64,000 bases of DNA from Serinicoccus chungangensis (GTDB lineage Bacteria > Actinomycetota > Actinomycetes > Actinomycetales > Dermatophilaceae). The DNA lies in assembly GCF_001483745.1 (NCBI RefSeq), contig NZ_LQBL01000028.1:414379-478378 (forward strand), in the 5' to 3' direction. Every line of letters begins with the position of its first letter. Within the stretch, counting starts at the first letter, position 1. This document shows positions 1-7,255 of the stretch, in pieces. A program made the translations under genes and the position numbers. The notes beneath the pieces are model-generated. The model made no database searches. It was not told where the DNA came from and worked only from the letters and a program-made list of their open reading frames with translations.

Positions 1-1577
1 GCCTGCGGCTCGATCACCCGGGGCCGGACCTGGTCGCGCACCTCGGCCTCCTCGGCCCGCTCCAGCAACCAGTCGCGCAGCCGCCGGGTGGAGACGCAGT
101 CGTAGCGGTTGTAGTCGGCCAGGTCGTCCAGCCGACGGGTCGCCCCCGCGGGGTCGTCCTCCTCCAGGACGCGGAACTCGTGGTAGGCCAGGATCGAGGC
201 GTCGCCGGAGCTCACGCCGTCCTCCGGACGCAGCTCGGAGCCCATGTAGAGCGGCTCGAGCTTCTTGATGCTGTAGGACGGCGCGGCGACCAGGACCGAG
301 CCGCGCACCACGGCGTAGAGGTCGACGAAGACCTCGGCCCGCAGGAGGTCGTCGAGCTCCTCCTCGCGCACCCGGTAGCGCATCGCCATCGCCTTGAGGG
401 CGCTGGTCTCGTAGGGGGCGTAGTGGTAGACGTGCAGGTCGGGCCACCGGCGGCGGCGCTCCTGCAGGTCGTCGACGAAGGCGACGAAGGCAGCGCGCTC
501 GGCGGCGAAGGAGTGCGCCCAGGTCGGGGTGTAGCAGCCGGACGCGTCGAGCACGCCCCAGAGGTACTGCAGTCCCGCGTGGGCCCGGTCGCCCTCGTCG
601 TGGTGCGGGTCGCCCTCGAAGTCGAAGAAGAGGTCGCCCTCGCTCGGGGCCGGCAGCAGCGCCAGGGTCCGCGCGGCCGAGGCGGTCAGCCGGTGGGTGG
701 CGCCGCCGACGACACCAGCCCCCGCCTGCAGCCCCGCCTGGTCGCGCAGCCGGTCGAAGGTGGCGGCCGGGATCCCCTCCGGTGCGCTCGCGGCGACGGC
801 GAGGTCGGCGACGGTCTCGATGCCCTCCTCCCGCAGGCGCGCGCGTCGCCGCGCGTCCACCCCGGCGACGAGCAGCACGTCGTCCGCGGCCCCGGCGGCG
901 GCCAGGCACTCCTCGCACCGCCCGCACACGGCATACCGGTCCTCGCCCCAGCGCACCGCCTCACCCCCCTCCAGGTACGCGCGCAGGAACCGTTCGAACC
1001 GTCCGCGCACCTCGGCGAAGACCGACACGAGGTCGTGCGTCGGCAGGTCGCGCCGCTCGCCTGAGCCGAGCAGCAGGCTCGCGGTGGCGGAGACCGGGAC
1101 CCCCGCGCGCCGCAGCTGGTCGGCGTAGGCCCCGAGCTGGACCAGCGCGAGCGCCGACTCCGAGCGGGCGAGCTTGGCGTCGCACACCCGCCAGCCGTCG
1201 TCCGCGCGCTCGAGCACGTCGGCGTAGCCGAGCATCCGCCCGTCGAAGAGGCACGCCTGGGAGACCGCCCGCGCGTCACCGGCGAGCGCGGCACGGGTCT
1301 CCCGGGCGGCCTCCCGCAGCGACTCCACCGACAGCGGCGGGACCGGCCGCGCGAGCTCGAGGAGGCCGCCGCGGTCGCGGTATGCCGTCAGCAGCTCGGC
1401 CTCGTGCCGGTCCCCCAGCCGGGAGAGCAGGTCGCGCACGGGGTCGTGCCGTCGTTCCGGCTCCGGGAGGCGCCCCAGCGCCGCGTCGACGTGCCGTAGG
1501 AAGGCATACTCGCACCCCAGCGCCGCGCGCAGGTCCGACGGGCTCCACACCACCCGCTGCGGTCCCAGCACGATCAT
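1..1577 (-). CDS. TM0106-type RecB-like nuclease, N-terminal part (cut by window edge)
   Basis: I translated this strand directly: about 525 codons are open from an ATG at 1577 to the window edge with no stop. The start is preceded by a strong GGAGGAGG ribosome site. The N-terminus (VVWSPSDLRAALGCEYAF) matches the Cas4/RecB-like PD-(D/E)XK domain of the TM0106 family, and a four-Cys-type patch (CGRCEEC) lies near residue 220. Further on, an RNase H-like/DnaQ-like exonuclease domain carries FFDFEGDP, YHYAPYETSALK and YNRYDC. In actinobacteria such proteins usually continue into a superfamily I helicase, which would lie outside the window. It probably acts in DNA repair or processing; the substrate is unknown. 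A GGTATGCC-type motif falls in the codons for Arg-Tyr-Ala near 930. Confidence 0.8.
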   Translation of the reverse strand, partial: MIVLGPQRVVWSPSDLRAALGCEYAFLRHVDAALGRLPEPERRHDPVRDLLSRLGDRHEAELLTAYRDRGGLLELARPVPPLSVESLREAARETRAALAGDARAVSQACLFDGRMLGYADVLERADDGWRVCDAKLARSESALALVQLGAYADQLRRAGVPVSATASLLLGSGERRDLPTHDLVSVFAEVRGRFERFLRAYLEGGEAVRWGEDRYAVCGRCEECLAAAGAADDVLLVAGVDARRRARLREEGIETVADLAVAASAPEGIPAATFDRLRDQAGLQAGAGVVGGATHRLTASAARTLALLPAPSEGDLFFDFEGDPHHDEGDRAHAGLQYLWGVLDASGCYTPTWAHSFAAERAAFVAFVDDLQERRRRWPDLHVYHYAPYETSALKAMAMRYRVREEELDDLLRAEVFVDLYAVVRGSVLVAAPSYSIKKLEPLYMGSELRPEDGVSSGDASILAYHEFRVLEEDDPAGATRRLDDLADYNRYDCVSTRRLRDWLLERAEEAEVRDQVRPRVIEPQ

Positions 1578-1674
1578 CCGCTCCACCTCCTCCGGCGCGT
1601 CCAGCCTCGCACACGGCACCGACAACCCCGTCGACGTCCCGGGCCCCGGCACCGGGCCTGGGATCATGTCGGGC

Positions 1675-2394
1675 ATGAACCGCCTGGAGCGTTGGGAGTC
1701 GCGCACCCAGACCCCGTTGATGATCGCCGCGCTCGTCTTCCTCGTCGCCTTCGCCATCCCCATCGTCAATCCGGGGCTGCCCTCGAGCGTCCTGCGCACC
1801 TGCACGGTGGTCCAGGACGTGATCTGGGGCGTCTTCCTCGTGGACTACGCCTACCGGCTCGTCGTGGCACCCCGTCGGTGGCAGTTCGTCCGCAAGCACC
1901 CCGTGGACCTCGCGGCGGTGGCGCTGCCCGCCCTGCGACCCCTGCGGCTCGTCGCCGCGCTCTCCTTCGCGCACCAGGTGGCCGGGGAGAAGCTGCGCGG
2001 GCACGTGGCGCTCTACGTCACCACCGCCACCCTCCTCGTCGTCACCATCTCCTCCCTGGCGGTCCTCAACGCCGAGCGGGGCCACCCGGACGCGACGATC
2101 CAGACGTGGCAGGAGTCGCTGTGGTGGTCCTTCGTGACCGTGACGACGGTGGGGTACGGCGACTACGCCCCCGTCACCGGCGAGGGGCGCCTCTTCGCCG
2201 TCGGTCTCATGCTGTGCGGCATCGCGCTGCTCGGCATCGTCACGGCCAGCCTGGCCTCGTGGCTCCTCGAGCGGATCTCCGAGCCGGACCCCCACCGCCA
2301 ACCGGCCACGGCGGCCGACGTCGCCGAGCTCGCCGAGGAGGTCCGCGCGCTCCGGGCCGAGCTGGCCGGGCTGCGCGGGCCCGACCAGGGCTAG
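1675..2394 (+). CDS. Ion channel family protein (potassium channel-like)
   Basis: A membrane protein of about 239 residues with the canonical potassium selectivity filter TVTTVGYGDY, followed by a last transmembrane helix and a short coiled-coil-like tail (VAELAEEVRALRAEL). Four to five hydrophobic segments precede the filter, so it resembles a short voltage-gated-type (S1-S6) channel, though I see no strong run of regularly spaced arginines in an S4 helix. It probably passes K+ across the cytoplasmic membrane. Two in-frame ATGs compete (1666 and 1675). I prefer 1675 because GATCAT lies exactly 7 nt before it, a weak form of the leaderless promoter layout seen elsewhere in this window. Its TAG stop overlaps the stop of the convergent HIT gene in CTAG. 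Confidence 0.85.
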   Translation: MNRLERWESRTQTPLMIAALVFLVAFAIPIVNPGLPSSVLRTCTVVQDVIWGVFLVDYAYRLVVAPRRWQFVRKHPVDLAAVALPALRPLRLVAALSFAHQVAGEKLRGHVALYVTTATLLVVTISSLAVLNAERGHPDATIQTWQESLWWSFVTVTTVGYGDYAPVTGEGRLFAVGLMLCGIALLGIVTASLASWLLERISEPDPHRQPATAADVAELAEEVRALRAELAGLRGPDQG

Positions 2395-2807
2395 CTGCCA
2401 GGGTCCAGCACCGCGCGCAGCCGGGCGGCGTAGTCGGCCGCCTCGGGGCCGGCGTACCGCGTCCGCGGCCAGAAGAACCCGCGCAGACCGTCGCCCTTCG
2501 TCCGAGGCACCACGTGGACGTGCAGGTGCGGCACCGACTGGCTGACCACGTTGTTCATCGCCACGAAGCTGCCCTGGGCCCCCAGGGCGGTCCGCACCGC
2601 CCCCGCGACGTCACGGGCGGCGCCGAAGAGCGGCACGACGAGGTCGTCGGGCAGCTCGGTGAGGGTGTCGACGTGACGCCGGGGCACGAGGAGCACGTGC
2701 CCCTTGAAGACCGGCCGGGTGTCGAGGAAGCCGACGACCTCCTCCCGCTCGAGCACGGTCTGCGCCGGCTCCTCGCCGGCAACGATGCGGCAGAAGAGGC
2801 AGGCCAT
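2391..2807 (-). CDS. HIT family hydrolase
   Basis: A histidine triad protein of 138 residues. The N-terminus CLFCRIV and the catalytic HLHVHVVPR motif near the C-terminus are diagnostic of the HIT branch (Hint/AppA-like nucleotide hydrolases that cleave nucleoside phosphoramidates or dinucleotides). It is presumably cytosolic; the exact substrate is not visible. I place the start at the ATG at 2807 (MACLFC) rather than 3 codons upstream because TAGCGT ends exactly 7 nt before this ATG with no ribosome site, a leaderless arrangement. The upstream aminotransferase stop codon is part of that -10 box. Confidence 0.9.
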   Translation of the reverse strand: MACLFCRIVAGEEPAQTVLEREEVVGFLDTRPVFKGHVLLVPRRHVDTLTELPDDLVVPLFGAARDVAGAVRTALGAQGSFVAMNNVVSQSVPHLHVHVVPRTKGDGLRGFFWPRTRYAGPEAADYAARLRAVLDPGS

Positions 2808-2814
2808 GGCGCCC

Positions 2815-2820
2815 ACGCTA
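2815..2820 (-). promoter_or_regulatory. -10 element TAGCGT for leaderless HIT gene
   Basis: TAGCGT matches the actinobacterial TANNNT -10 consensus and is followed by exactly 7 nt and then ATG, so the transcript would begin at or next to the start codon. The first three bases (TAG) are also the stop codon of the preceding aminotransferase. No clear -35 element was seen. Confidence 0.5.
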
Positions 2821-4146
2821 GCCGCCGGCGGACCCGAGCACCTGGTGTATGCCGCGGGCCGCCCCGGCGGCGATCTGGTCGACCTCGTCGTCGCTCACCA
2901 CGAGCGGCGGGCCGAGCAGCAGCAGGTCGCCGTTCGTGCCGTCCGCGCAGCCGGTGCTGGGGTAGACGATGACCCCTTGCTCCCGGCAGGCCTCGGTGAC
3001 CCGCTCGACCAGCCGCTGCGCGCGCGGGTGCGGCGCACGGGTCCCCTCGTCCGCGACCAGCTCGACGGCCTGCAGCAGCCCGCGCCCGCGCACGTCGCCG
3101 ATGCCGGGGACCCGGGCGAGGTGGCGGTGGAGGGCGTCGTGCAGCCGGGCCCCCTGCCGGGCCGACGCCTCGACCAGGCCGTCCCGCTGCAGGATGCGCA
3201 GGACGGCCAGGCCGGTGGCGGCCCCGACGACGTGGTGGGAGTAGGTGAAGCCGTGGACGAAGCCGGCGCGGGCCAGCACCTCGTGCACCGGCCCGCTGAC
3301 GACCGCGAGCCCCAGCGGCCAGTAGCCCGAGGCGGTGCCCTTCCCGGCCGTGAGCACGTCCGGGCGCAGGCCGAAGTGCTCGCTGGCGAACCACCGGCCG
3401 GTGCGCCCGAAGCCGGTCATGACCTCGTCGGCGACGACGAGCACGCCGTGCCGACGGCATACCTCGGTCACCGCGGGCCAGTAGTCGTCCGGCGGGACGC
3501 AGGCCCCCAGCCCCGCGCCCGCGACGGGTTCGGCGACGAACGCCGCCACGCGCCCGGGGCCGACCCGCTCGATGGTCTCCTCCAGCGCCTCCGCGTGCCG
3601 GACGCCGCACCCGTGCGGGTGGGTGTCCGGGAACGCGCAGCGGTACTCGTAGGGGGTGGTGGTGTGCTCGGCACCGGTGAGCCACGGCAGGTAGGGGGCC
3701 CGCAGCCCGGCGCGCCCGGACACGCTCAGGGCGCCCCTGCTGTTGCCGTGGTAGGACCCGCGGCGGCCGATGACGACGTCCCGGTCCTCCCCGCGGGCCA
3801 GGTGGTAGGCGCGCACCATCTTCAGGGCCGACTCCACCGCCTCGCTGCCCCCCGAGACGGGGTAGATGCGCGGGTCCTCCAGCGGCAGCAGCGGGGCGAG
3901 GGCATCGGCATACTCCTCCAGCACCTCGCTGGAGAACGCCGACCCGTGCACGTAGGCGACCCGGGACGCCTGGGCCGCGGCGGCCTGCACGACCTCGTCC
4001 ACCCCGTGGCCGACGCCCACGACGACCGCGCCGCCGGCCGCGTCGAGGTAGCGGCGGCCCTCGACGTCGACGAGGACCGCGCCCTCGCCGTGGTCGATCC
4101 GGACCCGGTCGCCGCCACCCCGGGAGAAGACGTGCCGCGAGCCCAC
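2818..4146 (-). CDS. Class-III PLP-dependent aminotransferase
   Basis: A 442-residue fold-type I aminotransferase. Diagnostic features are the N-terminal VDVEGRRYLDAAGGA, the cofactor-binding SGGSEAVESALK, the DEVMTGFGRTG motif, and the PLP lysine in LTAGKGTASGYWPLG. The family transfers amino groups from omega-amino acids or amines to an oxo acid. The substrate cannot be read from sequence; the close tandem with a second class-III enzyme and an aldehyde dehydrogenase suggests a catabolic role in ornithine, GABA, polyamine or beta-amino acid use. Start is a GTG at 4146, only 4 nt after the upstream gene's stop, so translation is likely coupled. A GGCATACC motif at 3456 is read as Val-Cys. Confidence 0.88.
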   Translation of the reverse strand: MGSRHVFSRGGGDRVRIDHGEGAVLVDVEGRRYLDAAGGAVVVGVGHGVDEVVQAAAAQASRVAYVHGSAFSSEVLEEYADALAPLLPLEDPRIYPVSGGSEAVESALKMVRAYHLARGEDRDVVIGRRGSYHGNSRGALSVSGRAGLRAPYLPWLTGAEHTTTPYEYRCAFPDTHPHGCGVRHAEALEETIERVGPGRVAAFVAEPVAGAGLGACVPPDDYWPAVTEVCRRHGVLVVADEVMTGFGRTGRWFASEHFGLRPDVLTAGKGTASGYWPLGLAVVSGPVHEVLARAGFVHGFTYSHHVVGAATGLAVLRILQRDGLVEASARQGARLHDALHRHLARVPGIGDVRGRGLLQAVELVADEGTRAPHPRAQRLVERVTEACREQGVIVYPSTGCADGTNGDLLLLGPPLVVSDDEVDQIAAGAARGIHQVLGSAGG

Positions 4147-4150
4147 CGGG

Positions 4151-5521
4151 TCAGCCGCCGTGCGACGCCGCGCCCGCGGCGGCCGCGACGGCCTCCCCGA
4201 AGATGCGCAGACCGGTCTGGGCCTCCTCCGGCGTCACCACCAGCGGGGGCGACATCCGCACGACGCTCTCGCCCGCCTCGAGCACGAGCAGGCCGCGCTC
4301 GAAGGCGGCCTGCTGGACGGCGGCCGACAGGGCGGGGTCGGCGAGCTCGACGCCGATCATCAGACCGACGCCGCGCACGTCGACGACGGCCTCCGGGTGG
4401 GCGGCCTGGATCTCGCGCAGCCCGGCCAGGACCTGGTCGCCAACGGTGCGGGCATGCTCCAGCAGACCCTCGGACTCGATGACCCGCAGCGTGGCCAGCC
4501 CGGCCGCGCACGGGACGGGGCTGCCGCCGTAGGTGGACCCGTGGGTGCCGGTGCCCCAGCTCTCCATGAGCGAGGCCTTGGCGATGAACGCGCCCAGGGG
4601 CAGGCCCGAGGCGATGCCCTTGGCGGAGAGCAGGACGTCGGGCTCGACACCGGTCTGCTCGATGGCCCACATGGTCCCGGTGCGCCCCATGCCGCACTGC
4701 ACCTCGTCGGCGACGAGCAGGATGCCGTGCTCGTCGCACAGCTCGCGCAGCCGCCGCATCCAGCCCTCGCCGGGGACGATGTAGCCGCCCTCGCCCTGGA
4801 TCGGCTCGACGAAGATCGCCGCGACCTCGCTGGGCGCCACGTCGTGACGGAAGATCGTCTCCAGGGCGTCGAAGGTGGCGGTGTCGGAGGCGTCCTCGCC
4901 GGCGGCCACCTTGGCCGGGTCCGCGTAGGGCACGTGCAGCACGCCGGGCAGCAGCGGACCGAAGCCCTGGTGGTACTTCGGCTTGGAGCTGGTGAGCGAG
5001 ACGGCCCCCATGGTGCGGCCGTGGAAGGCGCCGAAGAAGCTGATGACGTAGGGCCGCTTCGTCGCGTAGCGGGCGAGCTTGAGGGCGCCCTCGACGGCCT
5101 CGGCGCCGGAGTTGGTGAGGAAGACCCGCACCGGCTCGCTCATCGGCGCGGTCCGGGCGAGCGCGTGGCACATCTGCGAGTAGACCGGCAGGAAGAAGTC
5201 GCTGGCCGAGTAGTGCAGCAGGTCAGCCGCCTGCTCCTGGACCGCGCGCACCACCTCGGGGTGGGCGTGGCCGGTGGAGTTCACCGCGATGCCGGCGTTG
5301 AAGTCGAGGAAGAGGTTGCCGTCGACGTCCTCGATGCGACAGCCGCGCGCACGCCGCGGGGCGAAGGGGTAGGCGCGCGGCAGCGAGGGGCTGGTGATGG
5401 CCTGGTCGCCGGCGACGACCTCCCGGGTCAGCGGGCCGGGGAGCTCGGTGCGCAGGTCGGGCACGGGGCGGGAGGGGTCGGCCCAGTCGGTGGTCGGCTC
5501 GGCCAGGGTGGTGTCGGTCAT
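4151..5521 (-). CDS. Class-III aminotransferase (ornithine/GABA/acetylornithine type)
   Basis: A 456-residue PLP enzyme. The stretch RTELPGP...SPSLPRAYPFAP followed by VDGNLFLDFNAGIAVNSTGH resembles the ornithine/GABA/acetylornithine group. NSGAEAVEGALKLAR and ADEVQCGMGRTGTMW are conserved, and the Schiff-base lysine lies in LLSAKGIASGLPLG. ATG at 5521 is chosen because GGAG sits 6-7 nt upstream; longer reading into the preceding gap is not supported. With the semialdehyde dehydrogenase 67 nt upstream it probably makes glutamate semialdehyde or succinate semialdehyde from ornithine or GABA, which the dehydrogenase then oxidises. Substrate assignment is inference. Confidence 0.88.
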   Translation of the reverse strand: MTDTTLAEPTTDWADPSRPVPDLRTELPGPLTREVVAGDQAITSPSLPRAYPFAPRRARGCRIEDVDGNLFLDFNAGIAVNSTGHAHPEVVRAVQEQAADLLHYSASDFFLPVYSQMCHALARTAPMSEPVRVFLTNSGAEAVEGALKLARYATKRPYVISFFGAFHGRTMGAVSLTSSKPKYHQGFGPLLPGVLHVPYADPAKVAAGEDASDTATFDALETIFRHDVAPSEVAAIFVEPIQGEGGYIVPGEGWMRRLRELCDEHGILLVADEVQCGMGRTGTMWAIEQTGVEPDVLLSAKGIASGLPLGAFIAKASLMESWGTGTHGSTYGGSPVPCAAGLATLRVIESEGLLEHARTVGDQVLAGLREIQAAHPEAVVDVRGVGLMIGVELADPALSAAVQQAAFERGLLVLEAGESVVRMSPPLVVTPEEAQTGLRIFGEAVAAAAGAASHGG

Positions 5522-5588
5522 GGGGCTCTCCTGCAGGTCGGGGTGAGGTCGGGGTATGCCGGGCCGTCGGGGCCCGGGGGCGGCCGGC

Positions 5589-7148
5589 TCAGCCGGTGAC
5601 GACGGTCTGGGACTGCTCGCGCATGAAGAGCTGGACGTAGTGCAGGCCGCCACCGGCCTTGCCCGAGCTGCCCGAGCCCTTCCAGCCGCCGAACGGCTGC
5701 ACGCCCGGCCACGCGCCGGTCGTGGCCCCGGCGGGCCGGTTGACGTAGACGACGCCCGCCTCGATGCCGGCGAGGAAGCGGTCGATCTCGTCCTGCTCGC
5801 CGGCGAACAGCCCGGCGGTCAGCCCGAAGACCGTGTCGTTGGCGCGCTCCAGCGCCTCGTCCAGGCCGTCCACGGGCGCCACGACGGCCAGCGGCACGAA
5901 GAGCTCGCTGGTGAACAGCTCGTCGTCGGCGGGCAGGCCGGAGATGAGGGTGGGCTGGACGAAGTAGCCCGGGTGACCCTCGGCCCCCTGCAGCACCTCG
6001 CCCCCGGCGACGACCGTGCCTCCGGCCTCGCGGGCGTGCTCCACCGCGGCGCGGAAGCGCTCGACCGCCTCGGCGTCGATGACCGGGCCGCAGAAGGTGG
6101 CTCGCTCCAGCGGGTCCCCGACGACGACCTCGCTCACCGCCTTGCCCAGGGTCTGGACCAGCTCGTCGTGGACCGAGGCGTCGACATACACCCGGGAGCA
6201 GGCGGAGCACTTCTGGCCCGACGCCCCGGCGATGGACCGGGTGATCCCCTTGGCCGCCGCGTCGAGGTCGGCCGACGCGGTGACGATGGTCGGGTTCTTG
6301 CCGCCCATCTCGGTGATGACCGGGCGCGGGTAGTCGCCCCGGAAGGCGTCCATGACGGACATCCCGCCCGCGTAGGACCCGGTGAAGGTCAGCCCGTCGA
6401 GGCCCGGGTGCGCCACGACGGCCTTGCCGACGTCGTCCCCGCCCGGGAGGATCTGCATGAGCCCCTCGGGCAGCCCGGCCTCGAGCATCGTCTCGTAGAG
6501 CTTCCACGCGACGTGGGTGCCCTGGACCGAGGGCTTGAGGACGACCGCGTTGCCGGCGACGAGCGCGGCGGCCGCGGGACCGGCGGCGAGCGCCATGGGG
6601 AAGTTGAAGGGGCTGATGACGCCCCAGACACCGTGCGGGCGCAGGACCGAACGGGTGGTCTCGGTGGCGGAGAGCTGCTCCATCGCCGCCTCGAAGCCGC
6701 CGTTCCTCTCCACCTGGTCGCAGTAGTAGCGGAAGAAGACGGCCGACTCCTCCACGTCGCCCAGCGCCTCGAGACGGTTCTTGCCGACCTCCATGGTCAT
6801 GAGGGCGGCCAGCTCGTTGGCCCGCTCGCTGATGAGGTCGGCCACCTCGCGCAGCACCGGGAGCCGCTCCTGCCAGGGCGTGGCCGCCCAGGCGCGACCG
6901 GCTGCTCGCGCCGCGTCCACGGCGGCGTCGACGGCACCCGGCGAGGCGGCCCGCACCCGCGCGACGAGCACGGAGGGGTCGGCGGGGCTGGTGACGTCGA
7001 CGGGGTCACCGGGCGCCGGGTCGCCGGGGGCGGAGATCTCCGCCCCGAGCCAGCCACGGGCGACCTCCACTCCGGCCTCGTAGGCCGTGTGCAGGTCCTC
7101 GTTGTCAGCGGTCAGGGTCGCGTAGGTCACCTTGTAGGGCTCGGACAC
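5589..7148 (-). CDS. Aldehyde dehydrogenase, L-glutamate-gamma-semialdehyde (P5C) dehydrogenase-like
   Basis: A 519-residue NAD(P)+-dependent aldehyde dehydrogenase. The Rossmann part holds SPFNFPMALAAGPAAAALVAG, the catalytic Glu lies in ITEMGGKNP and the nucleophile in GQKCSACSR (Cys about residue 314). The KCSACSR form is typical of pyrroline-5-carboxylate dehydrogenases (RocA/PutA-C type) rather than GabD. It would oxidise glutamate semialdehyde to glutamate, closing an ornithine or proline degradation route with the aminotransferases downstream. Start is GTG at 7148 with GAGGAG upstream. It heads the 3-gene minus-strand unit, and two palindromes lie in its 107-nt leader. Confidence 0.88.
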   Translation of the reverse strand: MSEPYKVTYATLTADNEDLHTAYEAGVEVARGWLGAEISAPGDPAPGDPVDVTSPADPSVLVARVRAASPGAVDAAVDAARAAGRAWAATPWQERLPVLREVADLISERANELAALMTMEVGKNRLEALGDVEESAVFFRYYCDQVERNGGFEAAMEQLSATETTRSVLRPHGVWGVISPFNFPMALAAGPAAAALVAGNAVVLKPSVQGTHVAWKLYETMLEAGLPEGLMQILPGGDDVGKAVVAHPGLDGLTFTGSYAGGMSVMDAFRGDYPRPVITEMGGKNPTIVTASADLDAAAKGITRSIAGASGQKCSACSRVYVDASVHDELVQTLGKAVSEVVVGDPLERATFCGPVIDAEAVERFRAAVEHAREAGGTVVAGGEVLQGAEGHPGYFVQPTLISGLPADDELFTSELFVPLAVVAPVDGLDEALERANDTVFGLTAGLFAGEQDEIDRFLAGIEAGVVYVNRPAGATTGAWPGVQPFGGWKGSGSSGKAGGGLHYVQLFMREQSQTVVTG

Positions 7149-7162
7149 CGTCGTCTCCTCAT

Positions 7163-7236
7163 ATCTCGCAGATTGCCGAGTTCATCCGCCATCTTGCCAG
7201 ATCTACAGGACGATTGACGGCCATATGCGCGATATG
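7163..7236 (-). promoter_or_regulatory. Candidate operators upstream of the aldehyde dehydrogenase operon
   Basis: The gap 7149-7255 is clearly more A/T-rich than its surroundings. It holds two inverted repeats: ATCT-CGC-AGAT at 7163-7173, immediately upstream of the ribosome site, and CATAT-N5-ATATG at 7222-7236. On the minus strand both begin with a related GGCA word, so they may be two sites for one regulator (catabolic operons of this kind are often controlled by Lrp, PucR or GntR proteins, but no regulator gene is present here). No convincing -35/-10 pair was identified. Confidence 0.4.
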
Positions 7237-7255
7237 CCGGAAATCCTCCGAGCCG

